A stretch of 64,000 bases of DNA, taken from positions 1 to 64,000 of the forward strand of contig NZ_JAMXOE010000004.1 of NCBI RefSeq assembly GCF_024055575.1, written 5' to 3'. This DNA comes from Mucilaginibacter flavidus (GTDB taxonomy: Bacteria; Bacteroidota; Bacteroidia; Sphingobacteriales; Sphingobacteriaceae). This document shows positions 34,414 to 43,008 of the stretch, one piece after another. Each line of letters opens with the position of its first letter. Position 1 is the stretch's first letter. The translations under genes were made by a program, and so were the position numbers. The notes beneath the pieces were generated by a model. It made no database searches. It was not told where the DNA came from and saw only the letters and a list, made by a program, of their open reading frames with translations.

Positions 34414-36261
34414 TTACTTCAAAACCGGCAACACCAGCTTCGATTCATCATGATAAATATTAATGGTCTCTTTCACAAAATCCGAGTCTTTTGCCTGGTA
34501 AATATCTACAAACTGTTGCGGGTTACGGTCGGCAAGCGGGAACCAGCTGCTTTGTACCTGCACCATAATGCGGTGGCCTTTTTTAAAGGTATGTGCAACA
34601 TCAGGCAGTGTGAATTTCACCTGTGTTGGTTTGCCGGGCACAAATGCTTCCGGCTTTTCAAAGCTGTTACGGTAACGACCACGCATAATATCGCCGCGCA
34701 CCAGCATCTGGTAGCCACCCATAGGGTAGCGTGTAACAGGGTTACGCGGTGTTTTTTCGGGCAATACATCTATCAGCTTTACCACAAAATCGGCATCTGT
34801 ATTTGATATGCTAACTAATAGGTCGGCCACAAGCGGACCAGCAAGGGTAATATCTTCTTTCAGCGTATCGGTGCTAAACGTAAGCACATCGGTACGGCGG
34901 GCAGCAAAGCGCTGGTCATCCGTCATATACTCGCGGGTGCGGTTAAAATGTATTTGGTCGGCATAAGGCACCGGTTTAGCCGGGTCGCTGATGTAGGTGT
35001 CAAACGACTGCCCCTTTGCCGATTTGGTAAACGATAATTTGCCATTTTCTTCCAGGTAGATAGGGGTTGGCGTAACGTCCTGGGGTGGCCATTCTTTAAA
35101 TTTCCGCCATTTGTTTTCTCCGGAGAAAAAAATGGTCGCCTTGCTTATTTCGTCCAGTGAACCTTTACCTTTCAGATAGTAATTAAACCAAGGTACTTCT
35201 ATGTTATTCTGAAACCATTCCGCTGTATTACTGTCAAACCGGACGTTGCCCAGCCGGGTGCCGTCCTTACTTGCCCATTGGCCATGATACCATGGCCCCA
35301 TCACCAGTTTGCTGGTAGTTTCGGGGCTTTTTTTAAGCAGCGCCTGGTATGTGTTCCATGCACCGTAGCCGTCTTCAGCGTCGAACAAACCGCCGACAAC
35401 CAGCATGGCCGGTTTTACATTTTTAAAGCCGGAGCGCGCATCACGTGCTTTCCACCAGGCATCGAGGTTGGGGTGCTTCATCATATTGTCCCAAAATTCC
35501 AGGCTGTCGCCGGTTACTTTGGTAAAATGCGGCAGGGCGCCCATTTTTAAATACCAGGCGTAATTATCTGCACCGCTGATATCAAAAGTTTTAGCCGGTT
35601 TGGTGGTAGGAGCCGGTCGCGGCTGACTAAAGCCATATCCAACATGGAAATCGAACGCATCCATCAAAAATAACACACCATTATGGTGGTCGTCATCGCC
35701 AAAAAACCTGTCGGTAACCGGCGCTTGCGGACTAACTGCCTTCAAAGCAGGGTGTCCGCTCAAAGCAGCCTCGGTAGCATAAAAACCGGGGAATGAAATA
35801 CCTGTTACACCAACGTTGCCGTTGTTGTCTTCTATATTTTTTACCATCCAGTCGATACTATCGTAGGTATCGCTCGCTTCGTCAATATCTTTATTAGTTT
35901 TTTTATTGGGATTGAAAGGCCTTACTACTTCAAATTTTCCTTCGCTCATCCAGCGGCCGCGTATGTCCTGGATAACTAAAATATAGCCTTCCTTAACATA
36001 CTGCATCATATAGCTGCGCCAGTATTGACGGTAAGCCGTGCCATAGGGAGCGCAGGAGTAGGGGGTGCGTGTAATTAAAATAGGATGCTTTTCGGATTGA
36101 TATTTAGGCTGGTAGATGGAAGTAAACAGTTTTACCCCGTCGCGCATCGGGATGCTTACTTCCTTTTTGATATAGTTATTTACAAACCAAACCGAATCGG
36201 CATTTTGGGCAAGGGTAACAAATGGCAAAAATAAAAATAGCAGAACGTATAGTTTCTTCAT
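34414..36261 (-). CDS. CocE/NonD (S15) family secreted hydrolase, copy 2
   Basis: A 615-residue paralogue of the gene at 32387-34267, with signal peptide MKKLYVLLFLFLPFVTLAQ. The catalytic blocks are VGVTGISFPGFYATE (Ser), MLVVGGLFDAEDGYG (Asp) and LVMGPWYHGQW (His), all retained, so both copies look active. The binding-site region differs (FFGDDDHHNGVLFLMDAFDF here against FVGDDFHHNGAFFQMDAFAF), consistent with different substrates. It reads in the same direction as copy 1, 146 bp upstream, with a repeat element between. Confidence 0.93.
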   Translation of the reverse strand: MKKLYVLLFLFLPFVTLAQNADSVWFVNNYIKKEVSIPMRDGVKLFTSIYQPKYQSEKHPILITRTPYSCAPYGTAYRQYWRSYMMQYVKEGYILVIQDIRGRWMSEGKFEVVRPFNPNKKTNKDIDEASDTYDSIDWMVKNIEDNNGNVGVTGISFPGFYATEAALSGHPALKAVSPQAPVTDRFFGDDDHHNGVLFLMDAFDFHVGYGFSQPRPAPTTKPAKTFDISGADNYAWYLKMGALPHFTKVTGDSLEFWDNMMKHPNLDAWWKARDARSGFKNVKPAMLVVGGLFDAEDGYGAWNTYQALLKKSPETTSKLVMGPWYHGQWASKDGTRLGNVRFDSNTAEWFQNNIEVPWFNYYLKGKGSLDEISKATIFFSGENKWRKFKEWPPQDVTPTPIYLEENGKLSFTKSAKGQSFDTYISDPAKPVPYADQIHFNRTREYMTDDQRFAARRTDVLTFSTDTLKEDITLAGPLVADLLVSISNTDADFVVKLIDVLPEKTPRNPVTRYPMGGYQMLVRGDIMRGRYRNSFEKPEAFVPGKPTQVKFTLPDVAHTFKKGHRIMVQVQSSWFPLADRNPQQFVDIYQAKDSDFVKETINIYHDESKLVLPVLK

Positions 36262-36394
36262 GATGGTCAGTTAACAGGTCAGCACGTAAATATGCTGATT
36301 ATTTCGGAGAAAAATGAAAATTGGAATTGGTGAAGATTAGATTTATTGAAGAACCTTTGGGTTGGAAAAGAAATTTATTACTTAATTTAGTTAT

Positions 36395-36805
36395 ATGAAT
36401 AAACGAGCGATGCTCCTGGAAAAAATAAAGGAACTCGGGTTTCCTCAAAAAGATGTATTTGTAAGTATCAAAGACTTTTTTGAAGGGAATGAGGATGATG
36501 CATCAATAGGCGTAAACATTTATCCGGATCCACCTTCGCTGCGGGAATTTTATGATACCTTGAAAGAGATAGAAAAAACTAACAAAACTGAAGGCGTTTT
36601 TGTCAGGATAACTGATGTCGACGACACCGACTGGTTCTACAGTGATACAATTTACCTCTTCGGAGACTATACTTTGGATGATGTAAAAAATATGTTTAAA
36701 TTATTAAGGCCGAACGAAATATATGAAGGAAGAATGTACGATAGATCATCAAATATCTCGCACATTGCCCCAGGTATTAAAGTATATTCAATCTGGTGGG
36801 ATTAA
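36395..36805 (+). CDS. Hypothetical acidic protein (136 aa)
   Basis: A 136-residue cytoplasmic, strongly acidic protein that I do not recognise (MNKRAMLLEKIKELGFPQKD, EGNEDDASIGVNIYPDPPSL, ending GIKVYSIWWD). Size, acidity and AT-rich composition resemble orphan immunity-type proteins, but no toxin gene is adjacent, so this is only a resemblance. It starts 133 bp from the divergent CocE gene. Confidence 0.65.
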   Translation: MNKRAMLLEKIKELGFPQKDVFVSIKDFFEGNEDDASIGVNIYPDPPSLREFYDTLKEIEKTNKTEGVFVRITDVDDTDWFYSDTIYLFGDYTLDDVKNMFKLLRPNEIYEGRMYDRSSNISHIAPGIKVYSIWWD

Positions 36806-36824
36806 AATAGTACTTCCAAAAAAA

Positions 36825-36852
36825 TAGCCGGTAAACATCTGTTTGCCGGCTA
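36825..36852 (-). terminator. Intrinsic terminator reading on the minus strand
   Basis: A 12-bp stem with one wobble (TAGCCGGTAAAC / GTTTGCCGGCTA) and an ATCT loop. On the minus strand it is followed by a run of seven T. No minus-strand gene ends here: the nearest is 480 bp upstream, so either a long 3' UTR or an unannotated minus-strand RNA is implied. Confidence 0.55.
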
Positions 36853-36959
36853 CTAAACTCCATCCTTCATATTAACTATTTAAACTAAAATCTCAAGCCC
36901 TGTTAACTTATCGGTAATTGGCTATATAAAAATTAATTTTTATATTAGTTCCAATAAAA

Positions 36960-36989
36960 GGCTCCCGGCCTCGCGCCAGGAGTCTTTTT
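36960..36989 (+). terminator. Intrinsic terminator reading on the plus strand
   Basis: GGCTCCCGGC (36960-36969) pairs with GCCAGGAGTC (36975-36984), then TTTTT. The plus-strand gene before it ended 155 bp earlier. It could end that transcript or a short RNA from 36853 onward. Confidence 0.55.
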
Positions 36990-37194
36990 GATTTGATAAA
37001 TTATTGATGAGCAGGGCGCTCAATGAGTGTACTTATACGGTAACAATTTTTTGAAAGTTTCAGTTTTTTTAAATTTTTTTTAGATAGCTGATTTCGGGCA
37101 AAAAACCCTGTTCCGTTAAGCTATAATATTGAGTTTGGAATTTCACCCTGTCGACCTGGTCCGGGGCCTCATGTGATAATCACCTGCTGTCAAG

Positions 37195-37224
37195 ATCTCC
37201 GGGAGGACTTGTCCGCCCGGAGAT
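37195..37224. repeat. Strong GC-rich hairpin in a 529-bp gene-free stretch
   Basis: ATCTCCGGGAGGAC and GTCCGCCCGGAGAT pair at 13 of 14 positions with a TT loop; no T-run follows on either strand. The stretch 36806-37334 otherwise holds two terminators, an AT-rich palindrome near 36922-36945 and no open frame I can support. Confidence 0.55.
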
Positions 37225-37334
37225 TCTTAATAAGGCTAAATAGTCTCAAGTCGAAAGTCCTTAGTCCTAAGTCGAAAATGACGAAAACTCGACTTAAGAC
37301 TTCTGAGTCAAGATTATTGGCCTCGTACAAAGCC

Positions 37335-37628
37335 CTACTTAATCGCCAACAAGTTTACTTTTTCAATAACCGGGGCTGTTGATAACAGTTCCGATGCATT
37401 AGCCATCAGGGCTGCGGCAATCTGGCCGTTAAGGTGGGCATCCCTGCCTTCCTCAGTTTCAAAGGTGTCGAATATGCCAAACGTTGAGGGCCCTAGTTGT
37501 AAAGCATACCATCTCACCGTTTGGGGTTCATCCTGCGCAAGTGGTAGGGCGCTTTTTAAAAATTCAATCACCTGGGTTTCTTTGCCCGGTTTTGCTTCAA
37601 CCCGGGCTAATAATGCAAACTTTTCCAT
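37335..37628 (-). CDS. Antibiotic-biosynthesis-monooxygenase-fold (ABM/YgiN-like) protein
   Basis: A 97-residue dimeric ferredoxin-like protein of the ABM family. It starts MEKFALLARVEAKPGKETQV and contains EPQTVRWYALQLGPSTFGIF and DTFETEEGRDAHLNGQIAAA, the usual ABM pattern. Members include quinol monooxygenases and small degradative enzymes acting on aromatic compounds; many remain unassigned. No signal peptide. It stands alone between two gene-poor stretches. Confidence 0.9.
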   Translation of the reverse strand: MEKFALLARVEAKPGKETQVIEFLKSALPLAQDEPQTVRWYALQLGPSTFGIFDTFETEEGRDAHLNGQIAAALMANASELLSTAPVIEKVNLLAIK

Positions 37629-37769
37629 AAATAGTTTTTGTTTAATAAACGGTTTTTAACTGTTAACAGATGTTTGTCGCAGGCGTTTAATATTCCTTAC
37701 AAAGAATAGGAATGTTGTTATTTGTTGCCGAAGAAGTAAAACAGCAATATAAAATAATACAAACCGTAA

Positions 37770-37788
37770 GGGCGAATTGTATTCGCCC
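37770..37788. repeat. GGGCGAATnnnATTCGCCC repeat, copy 2
   Basis: Two perfect 8-bp arms with a TGT loop, the same core as the 15-bp inverted repeat at 9221-9253. It lies in a 443-bp gene-free stretch (37629-38071). Confidence 0.6.
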
Positions 37789-37840
37789 ACAGCGAAAAAG
37801 TGAATAGTTTAGTGCAAACTTGGCAAGGGCGTAAGCAATA

Positions 37841-38037
37841 CCATAGCCGTTAACTTAAGCGGTGCTGACTTATTGCCCCCTCTAAATCTCCCCCGGTAGG
37901 GGAGATTTTAGCTTCGCTCACGTTCAATTTTTTTTAAGTCCTCCCTACCGGGGAGGATTTTTACATGAGGGCTTCGCCGTTTAGGAGGGGCCTTAGCCGC
38001 TTGCGAAGCTATAATTTCCTTAGGTTAACGGCTATGG
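37841..38037. repeat. 197-bp palindromic element with CCATAGCCGTTAAC ends
   Basis: The ends CCATAGCCGTTAAC (37841-37854) and GTTAACGGCTATGG (38024-38037) are perfect 14-bp inverted repeats. Inside, CCCCTCTAAATCTCCCC and a later GGAGGGGC region plus CCGGTAGGGGAG / CTCCCTACCGG form further stems. It looks MITE-like, with no coding capacity. Confidence 0.65.
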
Positions 38038-38071
38038 ATGTTTTATACGCCCCTACACTTATTGCAATCGT

Positions 38072-39334
38072 TTACTTTATTTCAATCGTTTTCTTTTCCA
38101 GTAAAACCCCGTTACCGTCTTTTATCTCCAGGCTATATTGTCCTTTAAAAAGGTAAAGCACATATTCATCATCACCAACAATAAACTGGTCTGCGGGTAT
38201 ACGTTTGCCTGGCTTTTCGTTGCCGTAAAAGGCTTGTACAAATTGCCCTGGCTTTAAATGCAAACTATCAAGGCTATAAAGCTTCCGCATGCCGCCGATA
38301 CTGTTGTAAACTGGTCGCTTGCCCTTTACCAGGTACTGCGGAAAAATCACCGTTGCATCCACAAACTGCGTATGCCAGGCGCCGCTATCGTTTAGAGCAA
38401 TAACAGGTCTGTTTATATGAGTTAGATTATTTACCGCTGCAAATTCTTTTGGGTTACGTTGCGGGTCCAGATGCTCAACCTGGCGGGTAGTTTCGATAGT
38501 GAATGGATTAATGCCGGTTAGCTCTGTAAAAAACTGCGCCATCTTTTTCCAGCTGTTTTCGCTGCCTTCGTGTATATGGTCGTAGCCGGCATAAACCAAT
38601 AACCTAGCCTTGGGTTCGGTAATAAAAATCTTGTTTAAATTCCGGGCCATTACCGAGTCGCGGAAACGGCTGCAATAGTTTGGGTCTTTGCTTTTGTTGT
38701 CGCATTTTTCCGTGGATTCATAAGCAACCAGCTTAAAATGCAGGCGCAGGGCCTCGCGTATCATTTCGCCAAAAATGGGTTCACTTGTATAAGTGCCGGT
38801 AGTATAGTCCGGATATTGCTTTTGGTTTATTAAGGTGTCATCAAGCGTTTCTATTGCCAGGTAGCGGTAACCGGCATTGTAAAACTTTTTAAGCATCAGC
38901 AGCACAAATGCACGGTGATAGGGGAGATGATGGGCCTCGTTAATCATGACAACCTGGTGCAGCGTTGCGTGCGTGGTTAAATAATCTGCCGCATCAACAA
39001 ACTTATGTCGTTTAATAAACGCGGTATCGTAACCAGCTCCTGTGGGTAAACCCCGGTCATGAAATGCAGCGCCGCTGTAAACCAGCGTTTGCTGGTAGTC
39101 GCCCAGGTATGAGTAATAAGTCATCATGGCCTGCCGCCAATTGCTTAAACCTAAAAAATCGGAAGCGTCGGCTTTAATATTGCTGAGCGCTTTAATCGGG
39201 GCAAGGTAATTCTCTGGTTCTTTACTGGTTATTATCCCAGCTGTTTCGGATGAGTTTTGGGCTGGAGTTTGAGCAATTAAAGTATTAACGCCGATGGCAA
39301 ACAGCAGGATATAAATGGCCGAAAATCTTCTCAT
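38072..39334 (-). CDS. Secreted Tiki/EreA/ChaN-superfamily-like protein
   Basis: A 420-residue secreted protein with a signal peptide ending LIAQ. The core resembles the erythromycin-esterase/ChaN/TraB (Tiki) superfamily: MINEAHHLPYHRAFVLLMLK carries the Glu-x-His-His block, then YRYLAIETLDDT, VAYESTEK, RFRDSVMARNLNKIF and LLVYAGYDHIHEG. These residues bind metal or haem or act in hydrolysis in the superfamily. The C-terminal ~100 residues form a separate beta domain. It cannot be called a macrolide esterase on this evidence. Monocistronic, 49 bp from the aminotransferase gene. Confidence 0.7.
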   Translation of the reverse strand: MRRFSAIYILLFAIGVNTLIAQTPAQNSSETAGIITSKEPENYLAPIKALSNIKADASDFLGLSNWRQAMMTYYSYLGDYQQTLVYSGAAFHDRGLPTGAGYDTAFIKRHKFVDAADYLTTHATLHQVVMINEAHHLPYHRAFVLLMLKKFYNAGYRYLAIETLDDTLINQKQYPDYTTGTYTSEPIFGEMIREALRLHFKLVAYESTEKCDNKSKDPNYCSRFRDSVMARNLNKIFITEPKARLLVYAGYDHIHEGSENSWKKMAQFFTELTGINPFTIETTRQVEHLDPQRNPKEFAAVNNLTHINRPVIALNDSGAWHTQFVDATVIFPQYLVKGKRPVYNSIGGMRKLYSLDSLHLKPGQFVQAFYGNEKPGKRIPADQFIVGDDEYVLYLFKGQYSLEIKDGNGVLLEKKTIEIK

Positions 39335-39382
39335 AAATCAAAACTAATAATTTAGTTTTTAACCGTGAAGATTATTTGAAAT

Positions 39383-40213
39383 TTAGTTACTATCGCATAT
39401 TAGTTGGAGTAGTTGCTCCTTCACCTGCCGGGTAACTGGCCCAATCTTCCTATCGCCAATCTCTTTGCCATCAATAGCTGCAACAGGGTAGGCGTATTGG
39501 GTTGTGCTGGTTATAAAGGCTTCCTGCACATTTGCAAGGTCATTCAGGGTAAAGTCTCTTTCAAGGATGGTATATCCATCTACTTTAAAATTCAACACCT
39601 TGCTGCGGGTTATGCCACGCAAAATATTATTAGCAGCGGTTATAATTTCGTTACCAGATACAATCCAAAAGTTGGCCCGCGGGCATTCAGTAATAGTGCC
39701 GTTGTTGTGATACAAAACATCATCAAAGCCGTTTTCTTTCATAAAAGGATGAAGCCTAACAGCCATTAAATAATCAATGGTTTTAATTGATGGCAGCTGC
39801 CGCTGGTGATTCACAGTAGCCAGTTTTAACCCTGTTTCTACCTGGTTCCCTTCCTTAAAACTGAGGGGGTATTGCAGGATGATCAAATTTGGTTTGCCCA
39901 TTTTGTAACCATCTTCTGAGTAGCCGCCGGTAAGTAACAATTTTATACCCGAGTTGGGCATATTGTTCTTTTCCATTAGCTCAGCTATGGTTTTTCTCAG
40001 CTCGTCCCGGTTAAGCGTTGCCTCCAGGTGCATTTCTTTCGCCGAGTTGTAAAACCGGTTAAAATGGTCCTCCATAAATACCGGGCGACCATCAACCACT
40101 TTAAAGTAGTCGAAAATGCCATAGCCCCGGTGCATGGCCAGGTCGCCAACGCCAACTTTGGCATCGGCTGCTAAAACAAGCTCATTATTTATGGATACGT
40201 ATTTGGCAGCCAT
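39383..40213 (-). CDS. Class IV aminotransferase (branched-chain/D-amino-acid type)
   Basis: A 276-residue PLP enzyme. The likely PLP Lys is in PSIKTIDYLMA; the Glu in GTITECPRANFWIV holds the cofactor ring; LRGITRSKVL binds phosphate. Fold type IV covers branched-chain aminotransferase, D-amino-acid transaminase and aminodeoxychorismate lyase. Being the last gene of an operon with ddl and a MurF-like ligase (12 bp after ddl), a D-amino-acid transaminase is plausible, but sequence alone does not decide. Confidence 0.9.
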   Translation of the reverse strand: MAAKYVSINNELVLAADAKVGVGDLAMHRGYGIFDYFKVVDGRPVFMEDHFNRFYNSAKEMHLEATLNRDELRKTIAELMEKNNMPNSGIKLLLTGGYSEDGYKMGKPNLIILQYPLSFKEGNQVETGLKLATVNHQRQLPSIKTIDYLMAVRLHPFMKENGFDDVLYHNNGTITECPRANFWIVSGNEIITAANNILRGITRSKVLNFKVDGYTILERDFTLNDLANVQEAFITSTTQYAYPVAAIDGKEIGDRKIGPVTRQVKEQLLQLICDSN

Positions 40214-40225
40214 TTGATTACAATT

Positions 40226-41407
40226 TTACGATTTGCCCGATTTTGATCCGCCTGCGCCACCCATGCTAAATATATTTTCGCCGTAGCTTACCACTAAATT
40301 ATCGCGTTCGCGCTGGCGTTTTAAGGCCACGTCGATAAGTGTTTTAAGCAGTTGTGCAAAGTTTTTATCGGTGGCATCCCACAGGTAAAATGATAATGAG
40401 CCGGGGATGGTGTTTATTTCGTTTACGTATACCTTGTTGTCTTTTTTATCAACCAAAAAGTCGATACGCGATACACCCGAGCAGGATAAGATCCTGAACG
40501 TTTCTTTAGCCAGTTCCTGTATCAGCTGGGTTTGTTCTTTGGGGATATTGGCCGGTATCTGGCGCTTAGTGCTCGTCATGCCTTTTGATGAGCCTCCTTT
40601 GGTATTGCTGACGTATTTGTCTTTATAGCTTAAGATATCACCTGCACCAAGCGGTTCCTCGCATACTGATGCAGTTTGATTGGCCGAATCGCCCAATACA
40701 GAGCAATTGATTTCTTTAAGGTCAACTACCATCCGCTCAACCAAAATACGGCTGCTGAAACGCCCGGCAAGCTCTACAGCTTCAATCAGCGCGGCCTCGT
40801 CGGCCGCTTTTGAAACCCCAACGCTCGAGCCCAGGTTTGATGGTTTAACGATAACCGGGAAACCAATTTTTTTGATGTTCTCGATAATGGCGTCTTTATC
40901 CATGTGCCAGCTGCGGTCGGTAAACCAGGTATAGTCAACCACGGGCAGCTTGCTTTCTTTCAGCACCATCTTCATCATTATCTTATCCATACCGATGGCC
41001 GATGAAAGTACATCGCAGCCAACGTAAGGAATACCCTTCAATTCAAGTAGTCCTTGAAGCGAGCCGTCCTCGCCGTTAGTGCCGTGGATGATAGGGAACG
41101 CAATGTCAATTTTACCCAATTCCCTGCTTTTCCATATCGAACTTTGTACAGCGTTGATGGTGAAATCCCCAAAGGTTGGCGTTAAATAAATCTCGGTGCA
41201 CTGCGCTAAAAGCGAGTCGGTATTTCTATAGTTATCTACAGTTAAAAGCGCGTCGCCTGTATACCATTTGCCGGTTTTGGTAATGTAGATGGGAGTAATG
41301 TCGTAACTGTTTTTATCAAATGCTGCGATGGCCTGCTGTGCAGAAATAACTGATATTTCATGCTCAACCGACCGACCGCCAAAAATAACGCCAACTTTAA
41401 TTTTCAT
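40226..41407 (-). CDS. ddl: D-alanine--D-alanine ligase
   Basis: A 393-residue ATP-grasp ligase joining two D-Ala (or D-Ala with another D-residue). The start KVGVIFGGRSVEHEISVISA and the blocks GTNGEDGSLQGLLELKGIPY, KPSNLGSSVGVSKAADE, LSYKDKYVS (omega loop) and VNEINTIPGSLSFYLW are characteristic. At 393 residues it is longer than a typical Ddl (about 310-360) and ends with a Gly/Ser-rich tail. It sits between a MurF-like gene (23 bp) and an aminotransferase gene (12 bp), all one operon. Confidence 0.95.
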   Translation of the reverse strand: MKIKVGVIFGGRSVEHEISVISAQQAIAAFDKNSYDITPIYITKTGKWYTGDALLTVDNYRNTDSLLAQCTEIYLTPTFGDFTINAVQSSIWKSRELGKIDIAFPIIHGTNGEDGSLQGLLELKGIPYVGCDVLSSAIGMDKIMMKMVLKESKLPVVDYTWFTDRSWHMDKDAIIENIKKIGFPVIVKPSNLGSSVGVSKAADEAALIEAVELAGRFSSRILVERMVVDLKEINCSVLGDSANQTASVCEEPLGAGDILSYKDKYVSNTKGGSSKGMTSTKRQIPANIPKEQTQLIQELAKETFRILSCSGVSRIDFLVDKKDNKVYVNEINTIPGSLSFYLWDATDKNFAQLLKTLIDVALKRQRERDNLVVSYGENIFSMGGAGGSKSGKS

Positions 41408-41430
41408 TTTTTCTAGCTGTGTAATTGGTT

Positions 41431-43008
41431 CTAAAGTTCGTATGTATCGGGTAAATCGTTTTCGTATAACAATACATCGCCCGCTTTGGTAAAGCCGTTT
41501 AAATGGTTAACGGCATCCTTAAAGTTTTGGGCAACATATATTTTTTCGTCGGGATAATTTTTGTTTTTTAACCCGGCCATAATTGGTAATGTAATATTCT
41601 TGCCTACAAGTATAGCATAATCGCAGCTATCTGCAATCTGTTCGCCCAATAAAGTATTATAATATTCCTGTTTTTCGCCCAGCTCAATCATACCAGGAGT
41701 GATAATTATCTTGCGTTGCCCCTCAATTGCTTTTAAAACTTCCAGCGCCATTTTTGAGCCAACCGGGTTTGAGTTAAAAGCATCGTCAATAACAGTAACA
41801 CCATTTGAATGAACCCTAACCTCAAGCCTGTGTTGTACCGGTTCCAGTTTCTTTATGGCAAAAGCAACGCTGCTATCCGGAACTTCCAAATGCCGGGCTA
41901 CAATATAACCGGCTAATATATTCGACAGGTTGTAGCTGCCCACCAATTTGGTATCAAAAGCAGCCAGTTTTTCGCCTTTATGATAAACCGAAAACGCCGA
42001 GCCGCGGGCAGAGTAACTGATATCTTTTAAATAATAGTCAACCTTTTCATTATCCGAGGAGTAAAGGGCAGTTTCCCTGTCGCTCACCGGGCGGTTGGCA
42101 ATAAACTCGTAGTCGGCATTTAACACAGCCAGCCCGCCGGATGGTAAAGCATCGATCAGTTCGAATTTGGTTTTTTGCACATTCTGGATAGTTTTAAAGC
42201 TTTCCAAATGCTGCTCGCCAACCGCGGTAAGTATGCCAATTTGCGGGTGTACCAAATCACAGATTTCTTTGATGTCGTTTGGCTGTTTGGCGCCCATTTC
42301 CACAATAAAAACCTGGTGGGTGGCCTGCAATTGCTCGCGCACGGTTTTTATAACGCCCATGGTGGTGTTGTAGCTGCCGGGCGTCATCAGCACATTGTAT
42401 TTTTCGCTGAGCATGCGGTGCAAAAAGTGCTTGGTGCTGGTTTTGCCATAGCTGCCTGTTATGCCGATTATAATTAAATCAGTCCTGCTTTCCAGTATTT
42501 TTTTTGCATCGTTATAGTACCAGTTGTTAACCGCTTTTTCAACCGGGGCTATTAAAACGTTTGCTATCGCGATGATTGCGAAACTCAACAACAGTGCAAA
42601 ACCGCCTACCCAAAGGGTGCACAACGCTTTGCCGGTTAGTATGTAGTAAACGCCACCTGCAATTATTGAAAGTAAAAACGTAAGCGCGAACAACCTTTGC
42701 GCCCGTTTGGTAAACACTACCGGCTTTTTCTGTTTTTTTATGAAAAGGAGATAGGCCAGTAATGCAAATAAAAGGATGATTGCTACAGTTGCCACAGTTG
42801 CACCTGCAAGCAGGATTAACACGCCTGTGATAACCAACGCAATAGCCTCGAGCACGCGGGTTGTAATTACCAGGTTGGTTTTAAGCCAATTAAAATAGCG
42901 TTCGTTGCGGTACGAGTTGAGCTGCATCATGTGCAGTTCGAACCTTAATTTGGCAAAAGCATAAACCAGGATTACTGCCAGTGCGGCAAAAAATAGTATG
43001 TTCTCCAT
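41431..43008 (-). CDS. Membrane-anchored MurF-like Mur ligase
   Basis: A 525-residue protein. The first ~170 residues hold about five hydrophobic segments in place of the usual MurF UDP-binding domain. Then comes the Mur ligase ATPase domain with P-loop GITGSYGKTSTKHFL, VFIVEMGAKQPNDIKEICDL and GILTAVGEQHLESF, and a C-terminal domain with VIDDAFNSNPVGSKMALEVL, close to MurF, which adds D-Ala-D-Ala to the UDP-MurNAc tripeptide. Loss of the substrate domain suggests a lipid-linked or other substrate. Its ATG overlaps the stop of the upstream hydrolase gene by 1 bp. Confidence 0.9.
   Translation of the reverse strand: MENILFFAALAVILVYAFAKLRFELHMMQLNSYRNERYFNWLKTNLVITTRVLEAIALVITGVLILLAGATVATVAIILLFALLAYLLFIKKQKKPVVFTKRAQRLFALTFLLSIIAGGVYYILTGKALCTLWVGGFALLLSFAIIAIANVLIAPVEKAVNNWYYNDAKKILESRTDLIIIGITGSYGKTSTKHFLHRMLSEKYNVLMTPGSYNTTMGVIKTVREQLQATHQVFIVEMGAKQPNDIKEICDLVHPQIGILTAVGEQHLESFKTIQNVQKTKFELIDALPSGGLAVLNADYEFIANRPVSDRETALYSSDNEKVDYYLKDISYSARGSAFSVYHKGEKLAAFDTKLVGSYNLSNILAGYIVARHLEVPDSSVAFAIKKLEPVQHRLEVRVHSNGVTVIDDAFNSNPVGSKMALEVLKAIEGQRKIIITPGMIELGEKQEYYNTLLGEQIADSCDYAILVGKNITLPIMAGLKNKNYPDEKIYVAQNFKDAVNHLNGFTKAGDVLLYENDLPDTYEL

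Noticed and set aside
37140..37230. Possible structured RNA such as SRP RNA, 6S RNA or a tRNA
   Set aside because: The hairpin is strong, but I could not find the conserved cores of these RNAs (no T-loop GGTTCGA-type sequence, no SRP GNAR/GGAA core), so no named RNA is claimed.
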